Source: Acanthosoma haemorrhoidale (taxonomy: Eukaryota; Arthropoda; Insecta; Hemiptera; Acanthosomatidae). From it: a DNA stretch of 64,000 bases. Shown here piece after piece: positions 54,619-64,000 of the stretch. The notes below the pieces were generated by a model. It was not told where the DNA came from and did not search any database. It saw nothing but the letters and a program-made list of their open reading frames with translations. Numbering within the stretch: the first letter of the stretch is position 1; each line of letters starts with the position of its first letter. A program made the translations under genes and the position numbers. Location of the stretch: the NCBI GenBank assembly GCA_930367205.1, contig CAKNEZ010000002.1, forward strand, positions 1,150,343 to 1,214,342, written 5' to 3'.

Positions 54619-57600
54619 AACTGATACATCATTCAAAGCATTTAGTCAAATTAAGAAATGCTATGAGTGTGGTGATAGTAGACATTTGTCATATAATTGT
54701 CCTAAAAAGTCAAATAATAATTTCAGGAAGAATGATAAGAATTTTCCACCGCAGAGACATTTTTCAAAACAATCGAGAAATTTCAATGAAAATCGTTGGA
54801 ATGAAAACAGAAGAAGTCAGATGACCAGCAATGTTTGTCAACAAGATGAGGATATATCCGTTATTGCCTCAAGTGATCTAGAAACATCTGGGAGTCTTCG
54901 AGACGTATCGTTTGTGGCATTTTCGGCAGATGTTGGACCACCAAGAGATGGCTACATGAATTTCGTCCTCGACTCTGGAGCTACGAGTCATATGGTTACC
55001 ACGGAAACAGCTGATTTTGTCACGAATGTTGTGAGTATTCCGCCTTTTACATTAAAGTTGCTAACGGTGAAACATTATTGGCAAATAAACGTGGCATTTT
55101 AAGGGTTCGACCCGATAACTGTGATGACATTGTTTTCAGTATTCATGTAATTATAGTAAAACATTTAACATGTAATCTACTTTCAGTCAAAAAATTACTT
55201 GATTCGAATTTCAAAATTATTTTTAAAGAAAAAAAGGCTTTTGTCGTAAGAAATGATTCTATCCTATTTATGTGTGAGTTAATAAGAAACCTATTTATAG
55301 TAAAATTTAGATATGTCAATAATGTAATAAATACATTTAATGTAAGCAGTGAAACTTCCAATATTTGGCACTTAAGATTAGGCCACTTGAACAGAGGAGG
55401 TTTACGCTTAATGGGTTTGCCTTATAGGCATGATCCGTGTGATTCGTGTCAAAAAGGAAAGGCTACTAGAGCACCTTTTAAAGATGTTATTAAACCCAGG
55501 TCAAGTCGCGTAGGTAATTTGTTACATTGTGATGTATGGGGTCCTACAAATCACACTAGCATTAACGGGGAACGATACTACCTTGCAGTAGTAGATGATT
55601 TTTCACAATTTACGATGTTGTATTTGCTTAAACAAAAATCCGGTATAAGGATGGAGTTTAATACTACATATTCACCCCAAAGTTGTGGAGTGTCTGAGAG
55701 ACTCGATAGGACTTTATTAAATAAAGCACGAGCTATGTTTGCTGATAGTAATCTGCCCAAATATCTATGGGGGGAGGCAGTGAGATGCGCTGCATATCAA
55801 CTTAATCGTTCCCCAACTAGAGCGCTTGATGGTAAAATTCCAGCAGATATATATCTTGGTAAGACAAATTTAGGGAAACTAAGAGTTTTTGGTTGTAAGG
55901 CTTGGTATTATAAATTACCTAAAGGGAATAAATTAGATCAACGAGCTAATGAAGCTAGAAGGGTAGGCTATGCTTCAAATGGGTATCGTTTATGGGACCC
56001 TCAATTAAATAAAATCATTATTTCACGTGACGTTAAATTTGACGAAAATAATTATTACATTAACAGTAAAAATTTTACTCAAGAAACAAATGACAATGTA
56101 TCTTTTAAACATGGTTTCCCAATTTATGACGATATAAAAGTTGGACCAACTGTACCTGAACTAAATTCTAATAACGAAAGGAGATCAACTCGGGAGACAA
56201 AGCTTCCTTCTCACTTAAAGGAATATGAACTCTATTCAGCTTATTGTCTTATGTCTTACGATGGTAATCCTAAAACTTTTCAAGATGCCGTTAAAGCTGG
56301 ACCGGAGTGGAGGAAAGCTATCGATGATGAATTGACAGCACATAAAAAAATCGAAACATGGTCTCTGACAACAATACCTGAAGGTAAAAAGGCCATAGAC
56401 ACAAAATGGGTATTTACCACAAAGCAAAATGGTGCAAAGAAAGCGAGACTAGTGGCTAGAGGCTTTCAGGAAAAGTGCACGTATGATTTATACTCACATG
56501 TCGCTAAGATGAGTAGTATCAGGACTTTATTTTCATTTGCGCTTAATCATGACTACGATATTAAACAATTAGATGTACCGACAGCATTTTTAAATGGGTT
56601 TTTAGAAAATGATATTTATATAAGGACACCTGAAGGTGTCAATAGTGATTCTAATATTCAAAAGTTAAATCGCTCACTGTACGGTTTAAAAGTGGCTTCC
56701 AAAAGGTGGAATGAACGTTTCAATGATTTTTTAATTGAATTGGGGTTTAAAAGATCCGAAAGAGATGTGTGTTTGTACTATAAAAATATTATTTGGCTTT
56801 TAATTTTTGTGGACGACATTCTTTTAGTTGGATTACAGGAGGAAATAAATGAAATGGTAAATCTATTAAAAAAGGAATTTGATATTAAAGATCTAGGAGT
56901 TGCGAATCATTTTCTTGGAATGGATATTAAAAGGGATTCTCAAACAATAAAGATATCGCAGCAGGGTTTCATAGACATAATTTTGAAAAAGTTTGACATG
57001 GAGAATTGTAAAAAGGCAATAACTCCAATGGCTCATGATGCTGATCCTAATACCTCTGAATTTACAATCGATGTCCCATACAGACAACTTATAGGTAGTC
57101 TGATGTATTTATGCCTGGTGAGCAGACCTGACATTACGTATGCTGTTGCATATCTTAGTCGCTAATTGGATAAACCCACTAAAAGTTTATGAAATGCAGG
57201 CAAGCGGATTCTAAAATATTTGAACGGGACTAAAAATTTTGGGTTGGTCTATAGAAAGGGTAAAAGCGATTTGGTGGCTTATACGGATGCTGACTGGGCA
57301 GGAGATAAAAAGGACAGAAAAAGTACAAGTGGATCTGCCATATTTTATGGAGATAATTTAATTTCATGAGCATCAGTTAAGCACCAGTCAGTAGCATTAT
57401 CAACAGCCGAAGCAGAGTACTATGCTGCATCTCAGACTTCGTCTGAACTTATTGGTTTATACGATTTAGTTAAAGATCTATATGTAAATGACTCCATCCC
57501 TATATTATATTGCGATAATCAGAGCGCCATTCATATGATTAACAATTATGAGAACTCAAAGCGTTGTAGGCATATAGACATAAAGGCGAATTTTATAAAA

Positions 57601-57943
57601 GATTTAGTTTCTAAAAATTTGATAAAGCTAGAATATATCGAATCGGATCTGAATAAGACAGACATCTTTACTAAACCTTTGTCCACTCAAAAATTTCAAA
57701 TTGGTTGTGAAATGTTAGCTGTTTTATCTATTGAGGAGAATTAATGAAGTTTCACTGCATTGACTCAATATTTTTGTTTTATTTACTTAATTAATCTATG
57801 TTGTTTGACTTTACTGGAATATGATCAAAATAATTTTAATGTTCTGTTTGATTTACTTAATTAATCTATATTTTTTTTTAACTGGGACATGATTGTAAGC
57901 AATTTAAAGTACTTTTGTAAAGATACTTTAAATTGAGGGGGGG

Positions 57944-58111
57944 TGTAAAAAATAATATTGATGTGGCATTGGCCTCTACTTTGTACTTACATCAAGATCA
58001 ATATATACATATGTAACATATGGCCTCATTGTAACTAAAACAACTATGGTGGAATACACGAGTTAACCTAGCGTCTGTGTTTTATCTATGTAATCCTAAT
58101 ATATTTCTACA
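57944..58111 (+). repeat. Copia 3' LTR
   Basis: 168 bp, partner of 52,560-52,727. Confidence 0.93.
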
Positions 58112-58237
58112 CTATTAAATGAACAAAGCCGGCTCACAATATTAATCTAACCTATATAACTTGTGACTAAAATGTACTTATTTAATAGTTAATAAATTAT
58201 TACTCATATTCAATCAACATATGTCTTTCATTCTGAC

Positions 58238-59041
58238 ATGGCGCAGTCGGTAGGACATGTGAATTTGAAACCGCCAGAACAATTTATTTTCGAAGGAAAT
58301 ATAGCAGAAGCATGGTAAAGGTGGTATAGAAAGTTTAATCATTACTTGTCGGCTATCGAAGCACAAGATAAAAAAGATGAAGTAAAAGTTGGTATACTGT
58401 TGAGCGTATTAGGAGAAGATGCACAAGATAAATATGAAACCTTTAATTTAACGGCAGTAGAACAGAAGGAATACGCAATTGTAGTTAAAGCTTTTGAAGA
58501 TTATTGCATACCTAAAAAAAACGAGACGGTGGCAAGATTTAATTTTTTTCAACGTAAACAGAGAAAGGGTGAGTCATTCGATGATTTCATTACAGATTTG
58601 AAAAAGTTAAGTGTTGATTGTGCATTTGAAACATTGAAGGATAGCCTTATAAAAGATCAAATTGTAAGTGGTATACAGGATGAACAAGTGAAAGATAGAT
58701 TGTTGCGGGAAGATGATCTAACACTAGATAAATGTACTAATTTATGCAAAGTGGCGGAGTTAGCAAAACAAATAATAGAGACGTTGCGAGGTACTGAAGA
58801 AGAGGAAATAAATATAGTACAGCAGAGGAGCAGAACCAAAGCAGCGACGAGTAATCTGAGAGTGAGTACGCAGCCGTGGACGTCGAAACCAAGTACCAGC
58901 GATAGCAGCAAGACATCACTGCAACAAGAGCAGCAATATGGAAGCCAGCAGCGATTGAGGTGCAATAAATGCGGCAACGTCCATGGGTATAGAAATTGCC
59001 CAGCCTACGGTAAAATTTGTATTAATGTAATAGGATAAATC
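58238..59041 (+). pseudogene. Gypsy F copy 1 gag
   Basis: The ATG at 58,238-58,240 is formed across the LTR/primer-site junction. A TAA at 58,317-58,319 replaces Lys after EAW. The capsid part reads NFFQRKQRKGESFDDFI; the first knuckle is CNKCGNVHGYRNC; the second is destroyed by a one-base loss near 59,027. Confidence 0.85.
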
Positions 59042-59052
59042 ATTTTGCAAAA

Positions 59053-60046
59053 ATGTGTAGAATAACTCAAAATATAAATAATGTAAGTATGATTGAGGGA
59101 GAGGATGCTGAAATGTACACTTTAGGGAGAATTCTAAAAATAAATAATGTTCAAAAGGGTTGGGAATTATCTATAAATATATTGGAAAGCAAAACTTCAC
59201 TTTCAGTCAAGCTCGATACAGGGGCGGAATGCAATGTTTTAAAAAAAAGCGACTATGAAAATTTGAAAATTAAAGAGAAAATAAATAAAACTGATAACAA
59301 ATTGGCAAATTACAGTGGTTCTGAAATACCGGTTATAGGAACTGTTATATTAGATTGTGTAATCAAGGGTAAAATAGAACCAATGAAATTTTATTTAGTA
59401 AACTGTAATAGCTCAAGCTCTGTTTTGGGATTAGATACAATTAAAAAACTGAAATTAATTACCAGAGTTGAAAATATAAATATGAATACAAATAATGGTC
59501 TCACGAAATTGCTTAGCAGGTATAAAGAACTATTCGAAGGTATAGGAAAAATCTCAAAAATATATGATTTAAAATTAAAAGAAGGATATGAAGGAAAAAT
59601 TGAACCATGTCGTAGAATACCTTTTAAATTATTAGATCTTTTCAAAGAAACATTATACAGAATGAAAGACAATAAGATTGTTACAGAGGTTAACGAACCT
59701 ACTGAATGTATGAACCCAATCGTAATAAGCAGTAAACCTGATAAATCATAACGTATTTGTTTAGACCCACAGCATCTTAACACTTGTTTGCTAAGAGAAC
59801 ATTGTCCTTTACCTACATTTGAGGAAATATCTCGTAAAATGTTGGGGCAAAAATGTTTGCAGTTCTAGACGCATCAAAAGGGTTTTGGCATTTAGAACTT
59901 ACACATAGGAGTTCGTTAATGACGGCTTTTCAAACGCCATATGGTCCATTTAGATTTTTAAGAATGCCTTTCGGGGTTAGTATTGCACCAGAAGTGTTCC
60001 ATAAAACTTATTCAGAGATTTTTGAAGGTATAAAAAACGTAGCTGT
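59053..60046 (+). pseudogene. Gypsy F copy 1 protease and RT fragment
   Basis: The protease motif KLDTGAECNVL is intact. The RT lead-in ends at a TAA near 59,749 (after KPDKS), continues in frame with ICLDPQHLNT, shifts near 59,852, and then shows VLDASKGFWHL and FGVSIAPEVFH. It is cut just before the YxDD region by the target duplication of the LINE derivative that follows. Confidence 0.83.
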
Positions 60047-60084
60047 GATGTTGACACGGCGACAGCATGACTCACACTGCAAGC
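60047..60084 (+). repeat. 38-bp target duplication, left copy
   Basis: GATGTTGACACGGCGACAGC and the next 18 bases recur at 60,672-60,709 with one mismatch, on the two sides of the short LINE derivative. Confidence 0.7.
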
Positions 60085-60671
60085 TTTTTTTTTTTATTCT
60101 CAAAACCTCAACAAATTAATACAATGTACAAAAAAATAAATAACAAAATAATTGGATTACATATTTCTCCTCTTTCTGCATCTACATACATTTGGCGGAG
60201 TGCATAAATATAATAAATTTCTTATCGTCGTTAAAAATTCATCGTTCAACACTAGGTGATGAGGCTCACCTTCTATTTGTCACTGACACCAAACGCTTAA
60301 CACTAGGAACAAAACAAAACAAAACAAAACAAACTAAATCTGCCTGAAATTTATTACCGATCTTAGTCGGATTTTTAGCTTTTGACGGTCGCTGGACCTT
60401 AACGCTGAATTTCGGGTATTCAAAGCCCTCGTCTTTACTGTCCGTGATGGCTGTCTGGGAAGCCACTCGCTTCCTGGAAGCGTCTACTTCCATCTCCATT
60501 CTTCCAAAAACAAGTTCAATGAGAGCACAATATTTTAATAGGGTGCCGTCCCCATGCACCACTAATCACTGACACAGTAAACAAATAAGAAATGTTACCT
60601 TAAACAGGCGTCACCTACGACACTATACAGGTGAAGCATTGTATGGAGAAAGATGACGGCTGGATCGAACG
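60085..60671 (-). mobile_element. Internally deleted Jockey-type LINE derivative, 587 bp
   Basis: In the minus direction: a leader, an ORF1 start (EMEVDASRKRVASQTAI, PKFSVKVQRPSKAKNP), then directly a 3' untranslated region and an A-run (poly-T at 60,085-60,096). The 3' part matches 60,710-60,960, the 3' end of the longer LINE to the right. ORF2 is absent. With both ends and a target duplication, it looks like a non-autonomous form moved by the LINE machinery. Confidence 0.65.
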
Positions 60672-60709
60672 GATGTTGACACAGCGACAGCATGACTCAC
60701 ACTGCAAGC
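60672..60709 (+). repeat. 38-bp target duplication, right copy
   Basis: Partner of 60,047-60,084. Confidence 0.7.
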
Positions 60710-62290
60710 TTTTTTTTTTATTCTCAAAACCTCAACAAATTAATACAATGTACAAAAAGAAAAATAACGAAATAATTGGATTACATATTTCTCCTCTTTC
60801 TGCATTTACATGAATTTGGCGGCGTACATGAATATAATAAAATTTGTATTGTCGTTAAAAGTTTACCGTTCTTATACAACACTAGGTGAAGAGGCTCACC
60901 TTCTATTTGTCACCGACACCAAACACTAAACACTAGGAACAAAAACCAAACTAAACAAAACAAACTAAATCTCTACCTAGAACCTAGGACTAGAGTGTTC
61001 CAGCCACGACAGCGTCCTGCCATCGATGGGGGAACGGAGCGGGGGTTATAGTGTTAAACACCGGGTTCGTTAAATATTGTAATGAGTCGAAAAATTTGAT
61101 ATGTCTACGCTGAATGAATTCATCCACCGTAGGCAGCTAAAATATCTCATGCAGCTCACTGTTTCTTCGCTGCTCGACTAAAGTACCTCTGACCACTTTC
61201 ATCAGTATACCGTTTTGGAATAATTCCAAAACGGTACAAAAATTATTGTTGGAGTTTCTTAGCTGTTGTTCACGTCAGATAACGAAATAGCGGTGCACCA
61301 TACAGCAGAGTAGGCCTGAGTATGCTCATGTAAATCAGTAGCTTGAGACGCAGTGACAGATTGGGGGAAGTCAATAAGTGCGTAAGCCGGTAAGACTTCA
61401 TGCGTGTATGCTTCAACTTCTCCGCAAAATGGTTACTAAAATAGAGGTGTATGTCCATTTTAATTCCCAGATATACTAGGCTTGTGAATTTTCCTCCGTT
61501 CCTACTATGTAACTAGTAGGGAGCGGGCTTTTTCCCCCTTTGAAAAGAGAAAATTACAAAGTCAGTCTTACCCGCGTTTACAGAGATATTGAGTGTCCCC
61601 AATCTCTCACTGATCTGGTTACAGGCTGCTTTAGCCTGTCTTAGAGCTACCTTGGCACTCATGCTGCTACTGTACACCGCTATGTAGTCTGCGAAAGCAG
61701 TAACTGTGGTATTTTTGTACCGGGCTCCGACAATCTCAGACGTGTATACGTTGAATAGTACAGGAGATAAGACGGTGCCTTGGGGTACTCCACAGGTCAG
61801 TGGCACAGCTTCGGAGAAGCTATTACCCACCTGCACCCGCAGTGATCTCTTTTCCAGGAAGCTAGCCAGAATTTAATACAGTTGTTCCGGGCATTCCCGG
61901 TCACAGAGCATTTGACACAGTGTCCCGTGAGACACCGAGTCGAATGCTTGGGTGCAATCAATAGAAAGCCGTATTGATAGCCGTGGCTATGTTTCTGTTC
62001 ATGTTATGGCTAACTTCTGACTGTACCTTCAGAAGGGGGTGCTCTGCGCTCGTACTGGATTGGAATCCAGTCTGCTCTGGCGGAATGATGTCATTTTCCG
62101 AGCAGTAATCTTTGAGATAATTCAAAAGAATTTTCTCAAAGATTTTCCTCATCTGTGGTAGCAGACTGATCGGGCGGTAGTGGGGTGGATGATTTCCACT
62201 CTTGACTGGCTTTAGTAATGGAAACAAGATGGCTTCTTTCCATGTGTCAGAAAAGTACCGCAATCTTATACAAGAGTTATATAAGTTTCA
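60710..62290 (-). pseudogene. Jockey-type LINE ORF2 fragment and 3' end
   Basis: Minus strand: YRPISLLPQMRKIFEKIL, PPEQTGFQSSTS, a frame change near 61,960, an AFDSVSHGTL-like motif A, a stop near 61,876, CGVPQGTVLSPVLFNV, and AFADYIAVYSSS. The catalytic second Asp of the FADD box is Tyr. The downstream YLGIKMD and SILRPTLLYGAP are typical of the Jockey RT end. The 3' part ends in an A-run at 60,710-60,719. No endonuclease or RNase H is present. Confidence 0.8.
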
Positions 62291-62561
62291 AGAGAGAATT
62301 CACATTGATTTAATGCTCCCTAAAGGAGCCACTGATTAATAATTTTCACAGCTGCGAGAAAAATAATTCACAGCCTGTCTACAGATTTGAACACAGAATG
62401 AAGCGGTCATCTGTGCTGAGTGGATGATAGATAAATGTAGGGTTTTATTGATGCATAGCAATCACCATTTCCATTTCTTTTCAATTTTATGAAGAGACCA
62501 AAGCTAAAATATTTCTTAGTCGTATTTATAAAATATATCAACCTATGTCTTTCATTCTGAC
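62291..62561. other. Probable Gypsy F copy 2 LTR region
   Basis: The last 28 or so bases before 62,562 (ATGTCTTTCATTCTGACA) match the LTR end of copy 1; further upstream no match is seen. LTR start undetermined. Confidence 0.4.
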
Positions 62562-63425
62562 ATGGCGCAGTCGGTAGGACGTGTGAATTTGAAACCGCAA
62601 GAACAATTTATTTTCGAAGGAAATATAGCAGAAGCATGGAAAAGGTGGTATAGAAAGTTTAATTATTACTTGTCGGCTATCGAAGCACAAGATAAAAAAG
62701 ATGAAGTAAAAGTTGGTATACTGTTGAGCGTATTAGGAGAAGATGCACAAGATAAATATGAAACCTTCAATTTAACCGCAGAAGAACAGAAGGAATACGC
62801 AATTGTAGTTAAAGCTTTTGAAGATTATTGCATGCCTAAAAAAAACGAGACGTTGGCAAGATTTAATTTTTTTCAACGTAAACAGAGAAAGGGTGAGTCA
62901 TTCGATGATTTCATTACAGATTTGAAAAAGTTAAGTTCTGATTGTGCATTTGAAACATTGAAGGATAGCCATATAAAAGATTAAATTGTAAGTGGTTTAC
63001 AGGATGAACAAGTGAAAGATAGATTGTTGCGGGAAGATGATCTAACACTGGATAAATGTACTAATTTATGCAAAGTGGCGGAGTTAGCAAAACAAAGAAT
63101 AGAGACGTTGCGAGGTACAGAAAAAGAGGAAATAAATATAGTACAGCAAAGGAGCAGAACCAAAGCAGCGACGAGTAATGTGAGAGTGAGTACCCAGCCG
63201 TGGACGTCGAAACCAAGTACCAGCGATAGCAGCAAGACATCACTGCAACAAGAGCAGCAATATGGAAGCCAGCAGCGATTGAGGTGCAATAAATGCGGCA
63301 ACGTCCATGGGTATAGAAATTGCCAAGCCTACGGTAAAATTTGTATTAAATGTAATAGGATAAATCATTTTGCAAAAATGTGTAGAATAACTCGAAATAT
63401 AAATAACTCGAAAAAAATAATGTAA
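62562..63425 (+). pseudogene. Gypsy F copy 2 gag
   Basis: The ATG overlaps the LTR/primer-site junction. The frame is open for 140 codons; a TAA at 62,982-62,984 replaces Gln; it then continues through LLREDDLTLDKCTNLCKV, CNKCGNVHGYRNC and CIKCNRINHFAKMC, both knuckles intact. A 14-base insertion near 63,408 adds a stop at 63,423-63,425 that copy 1 lacks. The gag shows the full capsid length that Gypsy E has lost. Confidence 0.87.
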
Positions 63426-63427
63426 GT

Positions 63428-64000
63428 ATGATTGAGGGAGAGGATGCTAAAATGTACACTTCAGGGAGAATTCTAAAAATAAATAATGTTCAAAAGGGTT
63501 GGGAATTATCTGTAAATATATCGGAAAGCAAAAATTCACTTTCAGTCAAGCTCCATACAGGGGCGGAATGCAATGTTTTAAAAAAAAACGACTATGAAAA
63601 TTTGAAAATTAAAGAGAAAATAAATAAAACTGATATCAAATTGGCAAATTACAGTGGTTCTGAAATACCGGTTATAGGAACTGTATATTAGATTGTGTAA
63701 TCAAGGGTAAAATAGAGCCAATAAAATTTTATTTAGTAGACTGTAATAGCTCAAGCTCTGTTTTGGGATTAGATACAATTAAAAAACTGAAATTAATTAC
63801 CAGAGTTGAAAATATAAATATGAATACAAATAATGGTCTCACGAAATTGCTTAGTAGATATAAAGAACTATTCGAAGGTATAGGAAAAATCTCAAAAATA
63901 TATGATTTGAAATTAAAAGAAGGATATGAAGGAAAAATTGAACCATGTCGTAGAATACCTTTTCAATTATTAGATCTTTTCAAAGAAACATTATACAGAA
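63428..64000 (+). pseudogene. Gypsy F copy 2 protease and pol start, runs off window
   Basis: The protease motif reads KLHTGAECNVL: the catalytic Asp is His (CAT instead of GAT). A one-base loss near 63,685 shifts the frame compared with copy 1. The sequence continues with high similarity to copy 1 up to the window end. Confidence 0.85.

Larger units (their letters stand above)
52851..57744 (+). pseudogene. Copia gag-pol, broken by stops, deletion and LINE
   Basis: Gag starts at 52,851; a TAG at 52,908-52,910 replaces a Trp codon. LINE copy 3 interrupts gag at about 53,414. After it come CYECGDSRHLSYNC, protease LDSGATSHMV, a frameshift near 55,060, then the integrase zinc region (HLRLGHLNRGGL, CDSCQKGKA) and core. 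The core keeps the first Asp (LHCDVWGP) and the Glu (GVSERLDRT), but the segment with the second catalytic Asp is deleted near 55,640. RT is intact with FVDDILLVG. RNase H (YTDADWAGD, STAEAEYYA) has three in-frame stops at about 57,163, 57,190 and 57,367. The copy could not integrate on its own. Confidence 0.88.
52560..58111 (+). mobile_element. Ty1/copia element with nested LINE insertion
   Basis: 168-bp LTRs at both ends differ at three positions. Inside: a copia-type primer-binding site, gag, protease, integrase, RT and RNase H in the copia order (integrase before RT), and a polypurine tract at 57,930-57,943. LINE copy 3 sits in gag. Left flank AAATC and right flank CTATT differ, and the right flank no longer continues the U1 unit, so the 3' side has been rearranged. 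Confidence 0.93.
58112..60046 (+). mobile_element. Gypsy F copy 1, 3'-truncated
   Basis: An LTR end (to 58,238), a primer-binding site TGGCGCAGTCGG, gag, protease and the RT start are present; it breaks off in the RT at about 60,046. More than 90% similar by eye to copy 2 at 62,562-64,000. The upstream 127 bases differ from those of copy 2 apart from the last 28 or so. Confidence 0.85.

Overview
The window is a transposon-dense, AT-rich piece of an animal nuclear genome. The element set points to an arthropod, most likely an insect: Ty1/copia with a copia-type primer-binding site, several Gypsy families, BEL/Pao, Jockey and R1/LOA-like LINEs, a mariner, and a Polinton/adintovirus-like DNA element. 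No species call is justified. Nothing here is bacterial. Almost every open frame belongs to a mobile element; the non-mobile genetic content is a degenerate U1 snRNA repeat array and a short stretch that looks like exons of a host gene.

Layout. 1-5,400: LINE copy 1 (ORF1 plus damaged ORF2). 5,400-6,150: unassigned, with three consecutive hairpins. 6,156-6,446: BEL/Pao integrase relic. 6,573-12,542: a chimera of two different Gypsy elements joined near 9,190. 13,535-14,391: putative host exons with an intronic tRNA-like relic. 15,235-17,212: U1 repeat unit lacking its U1 gene. 17,213-20,951: LINE copy 2 (minus) with an almost intact 1,200-codon ORF2. 20,952-24,294: truncated Gypsy (minus). 24,477-32,115: virus-like Polinton/adintovirus remnant (family B DNA polymerase, dUTPase with two apparent introns, packaging ATPase, small basic protein), interrupted by a second U1-unit block (28,897-30,520). 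32,116-35,679: mag-like Gypsy (minus) with paired LTRs. 35,680-42,354: mostly unassigned AT-rich DNA. 42,355-43,624: dead mariner. 45,129-49,113: young Gypsy (minus) with identical LTRs and a 5-bp target duplication. 49,748-52,559: third U1 block, holding one complete 2,389-bp tandem period and the best U1 gene copy. 52,560-58,111: Ty1/copia element carrying a LINE copy 3 insertion flanked by a target duplication of about 105 bp. 58,112-64,000: two copies of one further Gypsy family separated by Jockey-type LINE sequence.

How it fits together. The U1 array is the oldest recognisable framework: units in three places share the same cyclic order of blocks, and they are cut by LINE 2, the copia element and, probably, rearrangement with the viral element. 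The virus-like block keeps the gene set expected of a protein-primed, self-packaging DNA element, but polymerase and ATPase carry stops and frameshifts, so it is a fossil. The most recent event is the 45-49 kb Gypsy, which moved although its gag is internally deleted, implying help from a complete relative.

The most interesting items are the U1 snRNA tandem array and its variant 5' ends, the intron-bearing dUTPase inside a virus-like element, the very long target duplications at two LINE insertions, and the recently moved gag-deleted Gypsy.
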